In this document: piece by piece, positions 28,066 to 36,167 of the stretch
Layout: every line of letters starts with the position of its first letter
Position numbering within the stretch: position 1 is the stretch's first letter
NCBI GenBank assembly: GCA_903918045.1
Contig: CAIXCY010000240.1
Span: forward strand, 55,403 to 119,402
Direction: 5' to 3'
Length of the DNA stretch: 64,000 nucleotides
Origin: an uncultured Bacteroidia bacterium
Lineage (GTDB): Bacteria; Bacteroidota; Bacteroidia; Bacteroidales; Prolixibacteraceae
Made by a program: the position numbers and the translations under genes
The notes under the pieces: model-generated
What the model was told of the DNA's origin: nothing
The model's input: only the letters and a program-made list of their open reading frames with translations
The model's database searches: none

Positions 28066-28473
28066 ATGAAAAAATTCATTCTATTCAGTTTTGCACTGAC
28101 CTTATTAATCACCCTGATTGGCAATGCTCAGGTGACTAAAAAAGAGATAGTAAACGGAGAAACCGGGAAGGTCGAAGCCTACTATTTTCATCTCACATCC
28201 CGGTGTGTTACCTGTCAGGCTGTAGAGGCAGAAGCTAAAAAGAATCTGGAAAAACTTTATGGTGAAAAAGTCAGGTTCCAGTCATTTAATCTTGAGGACG
28301 ACGCAAATAAAGTGATTACGGAGAAACTGCAGATTTCGGGCCAAACACTTTTAATTGTAAAAGGAGATCATAAAATCAACCTTACAAACGAAGGGTTTAT
28401 GTATGCCCGCAACAACCCTGAAAAGTTTAAAACCATTATAAAAGAGAAGGTTGACAGATTGCTAAAATTATAG
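28066..28473 (+). CDS. arsF: ArsF-like exported thiol protein
   Basis: The 135-residue protein has an N-terminal signal or anchor (FILFSFALTLLITLIGNAQ), then a thioredoxin-like domain with CVTC at about 45-48 in a SRCVTCQAVEAEAKKNL context. This matches the ArsF family annotated as a subunit of a nitrophenyl-arsenical reductase. It lies 9 bases after the arsE-like gene and 3 bases before the arsG-like gene, so the three form one translation unit. It probably works on the outer face of the inner membrane. Confidence 0.72.
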   Translation: MKKFILFSFALTLLITLIGNAQVTKKEIVNGETGKVEAYYFHLTSRCVTCQAVEAEAKKNLEKLYGEKVRFQSFNLEDDANKVITEKLQISGQTLLIVKGDHKINLTNEGFMYARNNPEKFKTIIKEKVDRLLKL

Positions 28474-28476
28474 GGA

Positions 28477-29175
28477 ATGGAATTCCTGACCAATCTCCTG
28501 GATAACACTACGATGCCTTGGCTTTCAGCAATAGTTCTGGGACTGATGACCGCTATAAGTCCTTGTCCATTGGCAACAAACATAATGGCGGTCGGATTTA
28601 TAAGCAAAGACATTAAAGATCGTAACAAGGTCTTTGTTAACGGATTGCTGTATACTCTAGGTCGGGCAATATCTTATACCGCAATTGCGCTGTTAATCTA
28701 TCTGGGTGCAGATCAGTTTAAATTTTCGGGGGTATTCCAGATTTATGGCGAAAAACTCCTGGGCCCATTGCTGATTATTATTGGTCTGTTTATGTTAGAT
28801 GTGATTAAGATAAAATTTCCCGGCCTGAGTGGCTTAACTTCTAAAATGGAGGCCAAAACAAAATGGAGCTATGCGGATGCCATTTTGCTTGGAATGATTT
28901 TCGCCCTGGCTTTCTGTCCATACAGCGGAGTGCTCTACTTCGGAATGCTTATTCCAATGACTATTACAACTGCATCCGGTCTATACCTTCCAATTGTTTT
29001 TGCTCTGGCCACCGGCATACCTGTTATCGTTTTTGCATGGATACTTGCTTACACAATTTCTGGCATAGGAAGCGCCTATAACAAAGTCAGGGCTTTCGAA
29101 ATCTGGTTCAGACGCTTTATCGCAGTTTTGTTTATTGTGATTGGTCTTTATTATATCATTAGAATACTACTATAA
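28477..29175 (+). CDS. arsG: ArsG-like membrane permease (DsbD/CcdA-type fold)
   Basis: The 232-residue protein has six to seven membrane segments. The cysteine motifs are SPCPLATN in the first segment and AFCPYSG in the fourth, an arrangement shared with DsbD/CcdA electron carriers. The ArsG family is described as an efflux permease for trivalent aromatic arsenicals. An alternative is that it carries electrons to ArsF. Neighbouring genes favour an arsenical role. Confidence 0.74.
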   Translation: MEFLTNLLDNTTMPWLSAIVLGLMTAISPCPLATNIMAVGFISKDIKDRNKVFVNGLLYTLGRAISYTAIALLIYLGADQFKFSGVFQIYGEKLLGPLLIIIGLFMLDVIKIKFPGLSGLTSKMEAKTKWSYADAILLGMIFALAFCPYSGVLYFGMLIPMTITTASGLYLPIVFALATGIPVIVFAWILAYTISGIGSAYNKVRAFEIWFRRFIAVLFIVIGLYYIIRILL

Positions 29176-29190
29176 AAAAATTTAATAACT

Positions 29191-29212
29191 CATTTCGGGA
29201 TTACCCGAAATG
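29191..29212. promoter_or_regulatory. ArsR-type operator, copy 3 (perfect palindrome before the permease)
   Basis: CATTTCGGG (29191-29199), a 4-base ATTA centre, and CCCGAAATG (29204-29212) form a perfect palindrome. The last three bases are the upstream ATG of the permease frame, which argues for translation from the next ATG at 29228. Confidence 0.72.
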
Positions 29213-29227
29213 AAAAAATTAAGCCTT

Positions 29228-30247
29228 ATGAAGTGGAATAAGTATTTTGTAATTCCGTTAGTGTTGTTGCCAGTATGGTTTGTGATTTACCACAATCTGC
29301 AACCCATGACCGATTGGTTGGTTGACACACAACTAGCATTAACCCTGGGTGGTCATTTTACTGAAGCATTGCGCTTTTTTGTGTTTGAGTTTCCCAAGGT
29401 GATGCTTCTGCTTATGCTTATTATCTTCTTTGTCGGGATCATCCGCACTTATTTCACACCCGAACGCACCAGAAAAGCATTGGAAGGAAAACGAACATTT
29501 ACAGGAAACGTCATGGCAGCCACCCTGGGTATCATAACTCCGTTTTGTTCCTGTTCAGCAATACCCCTGTTTTTAGGGTTTGTTGAATCGGGAGTTCCGC
29601 TTGGCGTAACATTTTCATTTCTCATTGCTGCCCCTATGATCAACGAGGTAGCTATCATCCTTTTATATGGGATGTTTGGCTGGAAAGTTGCCGTAATTTA
29701 TGTAGGCACCGGATTAATCATAGCTATTCTGGCAGGCTGGGTCATTGGTTTGCTGAAACTCGAAAAATGGGTAGAGCCGTGGGTTTATCAAACACAAATG
29801 GGTGAGAGCGATTTAGAGGACGAGAAACTCAGTTTTAGCAACCGGATTAATCAGGGAGTCCAGGCAATAAAGGAAATTGTTGGCACCGTCTGGATCTATG
29901 TCGCATTGGGAATCGCAGTCGGGGCAGGTGCACATGGATATGTTCCGGAGGACTTTATGGCTGCCTTAATGGGGAAATCGGTATGGTATTCTGTACCCCT
30001 TTCAATCCTTATAGGTATACCGTTATACTCAAACGCCGCCGGAATTGTACCTGTTGTAGCCGTACTGATCGAAAAAGGTGCCTCTCTGGGTACTGCGCTT
30101 GCATTTATGATGGCCGTTATTGGCCTTTCACTTCCTGAAATGGTTATCCTGCGAAAGGTACTGAAACTGCCGTTAATATTTGTATTTATAGGTATCGTAG
30201 GAGCCGGAATAATGATCGTGGGGTATTTATTCAATTATATATTCTAA
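29228..30247 (+). CDS. arsP: ArsP-like permease (organoarsenical/metal efflux, DUF318 family)
   Basis: The membrane protein (339 residues from this ATG, 345 from the one at 29210) has about ten hydrophobic segments and two repeated halves. The conserved TPFCSCSAIPLF motif and LIAAPMINEVAI segment belong to the ArsP/DUF318 permease family. Known ArsP members export trivalent methyl- and aromatic arsenicals, while relatives export Cu or Zn. The dedicated upstream operator and position after arsEFG favour arsenicals. I chose the later ATG because the earlier one lies inside the operator, as happens before arsR. Confidence 0.78.
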   Translation: MKWNKYFVIPLVLLPVWFVIYHNLQPMTDWLVDTQLALTLGGHFTEALRFFVFEFPKVMLLLMLIIFFVGIIRTYFTPERTRKALEGKRTFTGNVMAATLGIITPFCSCSAIPLFLGFVESGVPLGVTFSFLIAAPMINEVAIILLYGMFGWKVAVIYVGTGLIIAILAGWVIGLLKLEKWVEPWVYQTQMGESDLEDEKLSFSNRINQGVQAIKEIVGTVWIYVALGIAVGAGAHGYVPEDFMAALMGKSVWYSVPLSILIGIPLYSNAAGIVPVVAVLIEKGASLGTALAFMMAVIGLSLPEMVILRKVLKLPLIFVFIGIVGAGIMIVGYLFNYIF

Positions 30248-30309
30248 GAAACCAACCCAATAGTATTGAAAAAAGTTGTAAATTTAAATAAGGTTAAGGA
30301 AAATCTTTT

Positions 30310-31098
30310 ATGAAAATTACGGTTTTGAAAACAAAATCTTTGGGCTTTATCGGCGGTGGACGGATTACCAAAATTTTTCTTCAGGCGTTTGCTAATAAAA
30401 ATTGTGAATTTCAATCCGTCATGGTTTACGATGCCAATAGTGAGGTAACCGATTCCCTTCAGAAGCAATTCCCCCAAATCGAAATTGCGGAGTCGCTTTA
30501 CCAGGTATCCACCCATTCAACACTAATTATTGCGCTTCATCCTCCAGTTATCCTGGAAACACTCGATAAACTCACGGAGGTTGTAACGAATGACGCCATT
30601 GTTATTTCACTGGCTCCTATAATTACAATTGAAAAAATTGCAGCAAAACTTAAAACGCCTAATATTACAAGAATGATACCCAATGCCACTTCTTATATTA
30701 ATGAGGGGTTTAATCCAATCGCCTTTTCGCAAGGGTTCAATGCAAGTGAGAAACAAAAATTACTGGAGATGATGAAACTGTTAGGGCATACTTTTGAGGT
30801 CGAAGAATCCAAACTAGAAGCTTATGCCTTAATATCTGCCATGTTGCCCACCTATTTCTGGTTTCAATGGAAGGAACTCACCCAAATCGGAACACAAATG
30901 GGGCTAACCCCTGGCGAGAGTAAAGATTCGGTTAGTCAAACTCTAATATCAGCAATTCATCTTCTTTTTGAATCAGGACTCTCAGCCGGAGAGGTGATAG
31001 ATTTAATTCCTGTAAAACCTATTGCCGAATATCAGGCTCAGATTTGCGAGATTTATCAATCCAAACTGATATCATTGTACGAACGAATAAAACCTTAA
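30310..31098 (+). CDS. Pyrroline-5-carboxylate reductase-like NAD(P)-binding protein
   Basis: The 262-residue protein has a ProC-like Rossmann start (LGFIGGGRITKIF at 11-23), an ALHPPVI segment matching the cofactor-side loop, and ITRMIPNATSYINEGF, equivalent to the ProC RxMPN motif. The C-terminal half is a helical dimerisation domain. It may be a true P5C reductase or a divergent imine reductase. It lies 62 bases after the permease, and whether it belongs to the arsenic cluster is open. Confidence 0.72.
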   Translation: MKITVLKTKSLGFIGGGRITKIFLQAFANKNCEFQSVMVYDANSEVTDSLQKQFPQIEIAESLYQVSTHSTLIIALHPPVILETLDKLTEVVTNDAIVISLAPIITIEKIAAKLKTPNITRMIPNATSYINEGFNPIAFSQGFNASEKQKLLEMMKLLGHTFEVEESKLEAYALISAMLPTYFWFQWKELTQIGTQMGLTPGESKDSVSQTLISAIHLLFESGLSAGEVIDLIPVKPIAEYQAQICEIYQSKLISLYERIKP

Positions 31099-31103
31099 CG
31101 ACA

Positions 31104-31727
31104 GTGGAAGAATTCGACCGGAAAAAACATTGGGAACAGATTTATCAGACTAAGCAACTCAGCGAAGTTAGCTGGTATCAACCAACTCCTGACACTTCAC
31201 TTAAGTTTTTTGAGCAATTCAATATTCCAAAGGAGGCTAAAATAATTGACGTTGGCGGCGGCGATAGTCTGCTAGTTGACCATCTGCTCGAAAGAGGTTA
31301 TGAAAATATCACGGTTTTGGATATCTCCGAATCAGCCCTTGCACGCGCAAAACTCAGACTTGGGGAGCGGGCTTCTCTTGTTAAATGGATTATTGCCGAT
31401 GCGGCAACCTTTAAACCTACCGGGCAATATGATTTCTGGCACGACAGGGCTGCTTTTCACTTCCTGACCCAGGAGGATGAGATTGGAGACTATATCAACA
31501 CGGTGCAACAAAGTATAACCCCATCGGGAATTTTAGTTATCGGAACTTTTTCGGAGCAGGGGCCTAAAAAATGTAGCGGAATCGAGATAAAACAATATTC
31601 CGAAACCTCAATGACCGAAAGGCTAAAGGATTTTTTCGAGAAGATCGAGTGCATAACCGTTGAACACAAGACTCCATTTGATACGATACAGCAATTTGTT
31701 TTTTGCAGTTTCAGACGACCTGTTTAA
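31104..31727 (+). CDS. Class I SAM-dependent methyltransferase
   Basis: From the GTG at 31104 the protein has 207 residues. It opens VEEFDRKKHWEQIYQTK and then shows the SAM loop IIDVGGGDSLLVD and the VLDISESAL acidic strand end. The family includes small-molecule methyltransferases related to those for tellurite or thiols. The frame is open back to a TTG at 31044, but that would run 55 bases into the preceding gene, so I prefer GTG. The substrate is unknown. It is not ArsM, since the conserved cysteines are absent. Confidence 0.75.
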   Translation: MEEFDRKKHWEQIYQTKQLSEVSWYQPTPDTSLKFFEQFNIPKEAKIIDVGGGDSLLVDHLLERGYENITVLDISESALARAKLRLGERASLVKWIIADAATFKPTGQYDFWHDRAAFHFLTQEDEIGDYINTVQQSITPSGILVIGTFSEQGPKKCSGIEIKQYSETSMTERLKDFFEKIECITVEHKTPFDTIQQFVFCSFRRPV

Positions 31728-31751
31728 AGTGGAAGAAACATCGCGAATTCT

Positions 31752-32321
31752 TTAGTGATCTGTTTCGTAGTGAAGTGCAATTACTCCGCAAGAAAATGTT
31801 TTCGTTTCTACAAGTTTCAGTTTAGTCGTTTCGGTCACACCTTTATATAACGGAATGCCGTTTCCAAGTAAAACTGGATTTACAAATAACCAGAACTCGT
31901 CAATTAAACCTTGACTTAGTAAGGAATGAGAAGCAGCCGGACTACCGAAAATTAGAATATTCTTACCGTCTAGTCCTTTTATTTTATTTATATTCTCAGC
32001 AAGTTGGTCGCCAATAACTTTGGTGTTGTCCAGACCTTTTTCACTCATTGTCTTTGATAAAACAACTTTTGAAACTTTGTTGTACCAGTCAGAATGTTCT
32101 TTATCGTGCTTTTATGCATTTGGATGTTCGCCTGCAGTGGGCCAGTAACTCTGCATCATCTCATAAGTTACCCTTCCATAAAGTGCAGTATCGGATTTGT
32201 TTGTCATCGTGGCAACAAAGTCAAACATTGAATCGTCAATATTTATCCAGTCCATTTCGCCATTAAGTCCTGCCACGCAGCCGTCAAGCGAAATATGCAT
32301 AAAGAATATCAATTTTCTCAT
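31752..32321 (-). pseudogene. Dihydrofolate reductase-family (RibD C-terminal-like) gene with in-frame stop
   Basis: Two minus-strand frames are halves of one protein. The first (32112-32321) begins MRKLIFFMHISLDGCVAG and ends at TAA (32112-32114). Translation continues in the same frame through KHDKEHSDWYNKVSKVV to the second half (31752-32048), which ends with VIALHYETDH. The joined product would be 189 residues, the normal length for this reductase family. One nonsense codon at position 70 is the only defect seen. It is convergent with the methyltransferase gene. Confidence 0.82.
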
Positions 32322-32666
32322 TGTGTTATTTGTTTAAAAATCCAATCAACAACACAATTTTGTCTGTAAGTAGACAATTCACAATCCCAAATTGTTTAAA
32401 TCAACAGTTTTTCTGATTTTGAGATTCACAGATGAGTCAAAACATTTGTTTTGGACCAATCCCAAAATACGTTTAATTCATATCAGTTAAATCAGGTCAA
32501 TTTCAAATTACGATGTTGCCAAAACCTGTGAATTAAATAAAAAATGGTCCAAAAAACACTCCAAAAAAGTAGTGCACCATAAAACTTCAGCATAATTACC
32601 ATTTTTGAAGAATTTTCCGTAATTTACTTATTTCAAATAGCAGCAATTCACCAACGGAACTACAAA
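32322..32666. other. 345-base intergenic stretch
   Basis: AT-rich DNA between the divergent DHFR-family pseudogene and the DUF6261 gene. I see no open frame of note, RNA gene or clear hairpin. Promoters for both sides must lie here, but no full TTTG/TAnnTTTG pair stood out. Confidence 0.5.
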
Positions 32667-33416
32667 ATGGAAAAATTAATTATCCCTTCAATTTTATCTG
32701 TAAGCGATGTTATCCCACTATGTAATCGGATATTGAAAACGACCCAACCTCTGACCGAAAGTGATAACCGCGTAAAGGAACTTCACACCAGGTTATCATT
32801 GGTATATGACAGATTGGTAAAAAATCAGAAAAACACGAACAAAAGCAGTTTAACAGAAGAGCTTATCCGGTTGGATAAACGGCGGGCCCGAGCCTTTATC
32901 GGATTGCGTGATATTTTGCATGGGATGTCGGTTTCGTTATGTGATGAATATAATATCAAGGCTTCGAAACTCTATGCGATCATTGATAAATACGGAACAC
33001 AGCTCTATAAATTCGGATACCAGGCCGAAACGGCAATGTTAACTTCACTTTTTGCAGATTTCGATCAGACTGAGAACCGACTAATCCTGACCGATCTGAA
33101 TATCATCCCTTTTTACGAAGCATTGAGAGTGGCTCAGAATGATTTCAATGTAATCAGCGAACAAAAAGCTGAGGAGCAAACAGACCACGACACTAATTCA
33201 GAGGCTGCAACAGCAATTATACAGGTACTGTTTCCAGAATTAACCAGTCTGGTTGCGATGATTTCACTCTATTACCATCTCGATCCCCCCAAATACGGAC
33301 TAATTTACAACCAAATGGTTACCTACATAACAGAAACAAATACTGTGGCCAGGCAGCGAAAATCGAGGAGGGAGAATTTTGAAGAAAATGAAGTTAAGGG
33401 TGCTCCAGGAATCTAG
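32667..33416 (+). CDS. DUF6261 family protein
   Basis: The 249-residue, largely helical cytoplasmic protein begins MEKLIIPSILSVSDVI and has an RRARAFIGLRDILHGM helix. It matches what I recall of DUF6261, a Bacteroidota-restricted family of unknown function often found scattered in genomes and linked to mobile or accessory DNA. No catalytic motif is visible. It stands alone between decayed genes. Confidence 0.6.
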   Translation: MEKLIIPSILSVSDVIPLCNRILKTTQPLTESDNRVKELHTRLSLVYDRLVKNQKNTNKSSLTEELIRLDKRRARAFIGLRDILHGMSVSLCDEYNIKASKLYAIIDKYGTQLYKFGYQAETAMLTSLFADFDQTENRLILTDLNIIPFYEALRVAQNDFNVISEQKAEEQTDHDTNSEAATAIIQVLFPELTSLVAMISLYYHLDPPKYGLIYNQMVTYITETNTVARQRKSRRENFEENEVKGAPGI

Positions 33417-33436
33417 CTGATTCAGGATTTTGCCTG

Positions 33437-33547
33437 CTATCCCAAACGAACTGAATAAGTTTTTGAACCATTTCTTTCAATATAGAATTCCAGAATTTTT
33501 GTAAATATCCTATGCGTTTTTTTTGACCAGACTACTCTTCGAGCCAT
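33437..33547 (-). pseudogene. Truncated RelE/ParE-type toxin gene
   Basis: An ATG at 33545-33547 begins a 36-codon frame, MARRVVWSKK followed by IERNGSKTYSVRLG, that resembles the N-terminus of Bacteroidota RelE/ParE toxins, then stops at TAG (33437-33439). The remaining two thirds is absent. Its start overlaps the end of the decayed antitoxin, as in an intact module. Confidence 0.7.
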
Positions 33548-33769
33548 TCTCTATTTCTTAAATAACCTCTTCATTTAAGATAATATTTCCGGAAATATAA
33601 TCTGCCTTACTATCAAGAAGATTAGCTTTCTTAAATCATTAAGCTTAAAAATCTCAGAGTCATTATCATCCTCCAAAAGTTGATTAAGATGATTAAGAAG
33701 GAGCTCATCGCTTGAGTTAAGAACTTTTTCAATAATGCTATTTTGTAACTCTTTAGTTGTTATAGAAAT
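33532..33769 (-). pseudogene. Decayed antitoxin gene of the same module
   Basis: Minus-strand translation gives TTKELQNSIIEKVLNSSDEL and, after a frame change near 33625, SKADYISGNIILNEEV, then in a further frame NREWLEE before TAG (33532-33534). These pieces in order match a common Bacteroidota antitoxin that precedes RelE/ParE toxins. The start codon is missing (ATA/ATT) and at least one frameshift and one stop break it. Confidence 0.7.
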
Positions 33770-33836
33770 GGTATTTCTTCTACAAATATACTAAACCGAC
33801 AGACGAACTAAATTTAAAACAAAAATAAATTTACAA

Positions 33837-33876
33837 CGTAAACATACGTCATAATAAAATTTGACGTATATTTACG
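33837..33876. promoter_or_regulatory. Inverted-repeat operator before arsR of cluster 2
   Basis: Arms 33837-33851 (CGTAAACATACGTCA) and 33862-33876 (TGACGTATATTTACG) match at 14 of 15 positions around a 10-base spacer, 21 bases before the arsR ATG. The sequence is unrelated to the cluster 1 operator, so the two repressors should not cross-bind. Confidence 0.72.
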
Positions 33877-33897
33877 CCATAATTTAAAAGAACCAGG

Positions 33898-34233
33898 ATG
33901 GTAATATCAAAAATAGAACTTTTCGATGAATTGCTCCGGAATCGGGCACTACTATTTAAGGCATTAGCCCATCCGGCACGGCTTCAGATTCTGCAATTCC
34001 TTGCAGAGACTAAAACGTGTATCTCAGGTGATATTACAGAGGTTTTACCTTTAAGCCGCACGACAGTAAATCAGCATCTAAAAGAACTAAAAGATGTCGG
34101 ATTGATCCAGGGACATGTCACGGGGGTGAATATGAATTACTGTCTCGATTACAACAAAGTAAAACAGATGAAAGAGATCCTTTCGGGGTTTCTGAATGAA
34201 ATTGAGATCCCGGAGAACTTCTGTTGCAAGTAG
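33898..34233 (+). CDS. arsR: ArsR-family transcriptional repressor (cluster 2)
   Basis: The 111-residue winged-helix repressor has KALAHPARLQILQFL and the recognition helix SRTTVNQHLKELKDVGLI. Candidate As(III) ligands are Cys41 (KTCISGD), Cys82 and the C-terminal pair Cys109-Cys110. Compared with the cluster 1 ArsR it has a single Cys at position 41 and an added C-terminal Cys pair. It begins the arsC-arsM-acr3 cluster and has its own palindromic operator. Confidence 0.87.
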   Translation: MVISKIELFDELLRNRALLFKALAHPARLQILQFLAETKTCISGDITEVLPLSRTTVNQHLKELKDVGLIQGHVTGVNMNYCLDYNKVKQMKEILSGFLNEIEIPENFCCK

Positions 34234-34262
34234 ATAATTCGATAATTTGACAATTCTAAAAT
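34234..34262 (-). repeat. Octamer repeat block, minus orientation, after arsR
   Basis: Read on the minus strand this is AATTGTCA, AATTATCG, AATTAT: degenerate copies of the 8-bp unit seen before arsC, arsM and acr3, but in the opposite orientation. Confidence 0.6.
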
Positions 34263-34320
34263 TTCGACTTTGAATGGATTCTAACAATTATTTTAAGTAT
34301 TAACTAAAATAATAGAGGAT

Positions 34321-34638
34321 ATGGAAAATGAGTTTAAAGAAAATGTCATTATAAATCTGACGTTTGAATTTGCCTTAAAGAATATTGATTTTTGTGATGA
34401 TCTTGATGGAATTAAAAAATTTGCCCTTTCCAATCAATTATTTAAGTCTGGAACTTCACTAGGTGCCAATGCCAGGGAAGCCCAAAATTCCGAGAGTAAA
34501 GCTGATTTTATTCACAAATTCAAGATTTCTGCAAAAGAAACAGAAGAGACAGAATATTGGCTTTTACTCTGTAAACATTCAAATAAGTCATCTGATTCGT
34601 CTAATTTGCTCTCCGAACTGGAACCAATAAAAAAATAA
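34321..34638 (+). CDS. Four-helix-bundle (S23-like) protein, probably frameshifted near its end
   Basis: The 105-codon frame matches the S23/four-helix-bundle family: NLTFEFALKNIDFC, SNQLFKSGTSLGANAREAQ and KISAKETEETEYWLLL are hallmark helices. The family was first seen inside 23S rRNA intervening sequences, and its function is unknown. After ELEPIKK the frame stops, but in the +1 frame IINKIIGTSKRD then TAG (34671-34673) supplies the usual family C-terminus. The switch point is a run of seven A (34629-34635) where eight would keep the frame. This may be mutation, transcriptional slippage or a sequencing error. Confidence 0.75.
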   Translation: MENEFKENVIINLTFEFALKNIDFCDDLDGIKKFALSNQLFKSGTSLGANAREAQNSESKADFIHKFKISAKETEETEYWLLLCKHSNKSSDSSNLLSELEPIKK

Positions 34639-34679
34639 TCAATAAAATAATTGGCACATCCAAAAGAGATTAGTTGAGC

Positions 34680-34765
34680 AATTAGACAATTGTCAAATCA
34701 ACCAATTGTCTAATTATCGAATTGTCGAATCGTCGAATTGTCACATTATCACATTAACGAATTAT
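34680..34765 (+). repeat. Octamer tandem repeat block before arsC
   Basis: About ten degenerate copies of AATTGTCG (variants AATTATCG, AATCGTCG, AATTGTCA) run up to the arsC start. They keep the arsC frame open upstream, giving a false N-terminal extension. Confidence 0.75.
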
Positions 34766-34768
34766 ACC

Positions 34769-35188
34769 ATGAAAATCTTAATCCTTTGTACCGGAAACAG
34801 TTGTCGCAGCCAGATGGCGCATGGCTTTTTGCAATCTTTTGATCCCGGTATCACCGTGTGTTCTGCGGGCACTGAAGCCTCCGGAAAGCTTAATCAAAAA
34901 GCAGTCGCTGCGATGAAAGAAGCAGGGATCGATATTAGTAATCATACTTCCGACTCGGTGGAGATTTACCTGGGTGAAGAGTGGGATTATGTAATTACCG
35001 TTTGTGGTGGAGCCAACGAGAGTTGCCCTGCCTTTATTGGGAAAGTTAAACACCGTTTGCATATTGGATTTGACGATCCAAGTCATGCAGTGGGCACAGA
35101 TGAATTCATTTGGAGTGAATTTTTAAGGGTCAGAGACCAAATCAAGGATCAGTTTCTTGATTTTTACAATAAGAATCTTAGGCATTAA
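34769..35188 (+). CDS. arsC: Arsenate reductase, low-molecular-weight phosphatase type
   Basis: From the ATG at 34769 the protein has 139 residues. The active-site loop is CTGNSCRS at 7-14, as in thioredoxin-linked ArsC and LMW tyrosine phosphatases, and the later DPSHAVGTDE segment supplies the general-acid Asp region. A conserved Cys in VCGGANESCP (about 75-84) provides the redox partners. It reduces As(V) to As(III) for ArsM and Acr3 encoded next. The longer frame from 34706 is rejected because its first 21 codons are translated octamer repeat. Confidence 0.9.
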   Translation: MKILILCTGNSCRSQMAHGFLQSFDPGITVCSAGTEASGKLNQKAVAAMKEAGIDISNHTSDSVEIYLGEEWDYVITVCGGANESCPAFIGKVKHRLHIGFDDPSHAVGTDEFIWSEFLRVRDQIKDQFLDFYNKNLRH

Positions 35189-35340
35189 TTCGATAATTTA
35201 CAAATGTGACAATTCGACAATGTGGTAATTAGGAAATATGCAAGTTAATTGAGTAACCATTAAATTGTTGAATTATCCAATCGTCGAATTGTCGAATTGT
35301 CGAATCATCAAATTGTCGAATCGTCTAATTATCAAATTAA
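35189..35340 (+). repeat. Octamer repeat blocks between arsC and arsM (inverted then direct)
   Basis: Minus-oriented copies occupy about 35189-35225 and plus-oriented copies about 35265-35340 (AATTGTTG, AATTATCC, AATCGTCG, AATTGTCG twice, AATCATCA, AATTGTCG, AATCGTCT, AATTATCA). The two halves could pair in RNA. Confidence 0.75.
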
Positions 35341-35344
35341 AGCC

Positions 35345-36154
35345 ATGAAAGCAGAAGATCTAAAACTCATTGTTCAGGAGAAATACGGCGAGATTGCAAG
35401 TCAGAGTAAGCTGATCAACCAATCTTCCTGTTGTGGAAGCACAAGTTGCTGCGGAGAGGTAGACTACACCATTTTTAGTGACGATTACTCCGGGCAGGCG
35501 GGGTACAATCCCGATGCTGATTTAGGCTTAGGGTGTGGAATCCCGACGAATTTTGCCGCAATAAACAAGGGTGATCATGTGCTCGATTTGGGCAGTGGTG
35601 CCGGAAATGATTGCTTTGTAGCCCGTGCCCTGGTTGGAGATGGCGGGAAAGTTACAGGATTGGATTTTACAGATGCGATGATCGCCAAGGCAAAGGAAAA
35701 CAACCTGAAACTCGGTTTCACCAATGTCGATTTTGTGAAAGGGGATATCGAAGAGATGCCGTTGCCTGATAATACCTTTGATGTAATTGTTTCGAACTGC
35801 GTATTAAATTTAGTTCCCGACAAAAATAAAGCTTTCAAACAAATGATGCGTGTCCTAAAACCGGGTGGTCATTTCTGCGTATCTGACGTTGTAATTAAAG
35901 GTGATTTGCCGGAAAGGTTGCGTAAAGACGCCGAAATGTATGCTGGTTGTGTTTCCGGAGCTATCGAAATGGATGAATATCTGGATATCATAAAAAGAGG
36001 AGGGTTCATTGACCTCTTGGTACATAAGCAAAAAGAGATTGCAATACCTGCAGATGTGTTAGCAAATTACCTTTCATCAGAGGAAATTTTTGCTTTTCAA
36101 AACGGTGGACCTGGAATTTACAGCATTACCGTTTCAGCAACAAAACAATCCTGA
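35345..36154 (+). CDS. arsM: Arsenite S-adenosylmethionine methyltransferase
   Basis: From the ATG at 35345 the enzyme has 269 residues. SAM binding is shown by [10 protein letters not shown] at 80-89. The three cysteines that hold As(III) in ArsM are present as Cys64 (GLGCGIP), Cys152 (VSNCVLN) and Cys202 (YAGCVSG). A CC-x4-CC cluster at 29-36 is also typical. It methylates As(III) to methylarsenicals, which the ArsP-like permease of cluster 1 could export. The frame from 35297 adds 16 codons of translated repeat and is not used. Confidence 0.92.
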   Translation: MKAEDLKLIVQEKYGEIASQSKLINQSSCCGSTSCCGEVDYTIFSDDYSGQAGYNPDADLGLGCGIPTNFAAINKGDHVLDLGSGAGNDCFVARALVGDGGKVTGLDFTDAMIAKAKENNLKLGFTNVDFVKGDIEEMPLPDNTFDVIVSNCVLNLVPDKNKAFKQMMRVLKPGGHFCVSDVVIKGDLPERLRKDAEMYAGCVSGAIEMDEYLDIIKRGGFIDLLVHKQKEIAIPADVLANYLSSEEIFAFQNGGPGIYSITVSATKQS

Positions 36155-36167
36155 TCATATTTCACCA

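Noticed and set aside
34706..34768. Longer N-termini for arsC, and likewise for arsM (from 35297) and acr3 (from 36090)
   Set aside because: The extra codons are translated octamer repeats (SNYRIVESSN-like) or overlap the previous gene. Family members begin at the later ATG codons.
34680..35340. Short repeats as a CRISPR array
   Set aside because: The unit is only 8 bp, degenerate, without spacers of constant length, and no cas genes are present.
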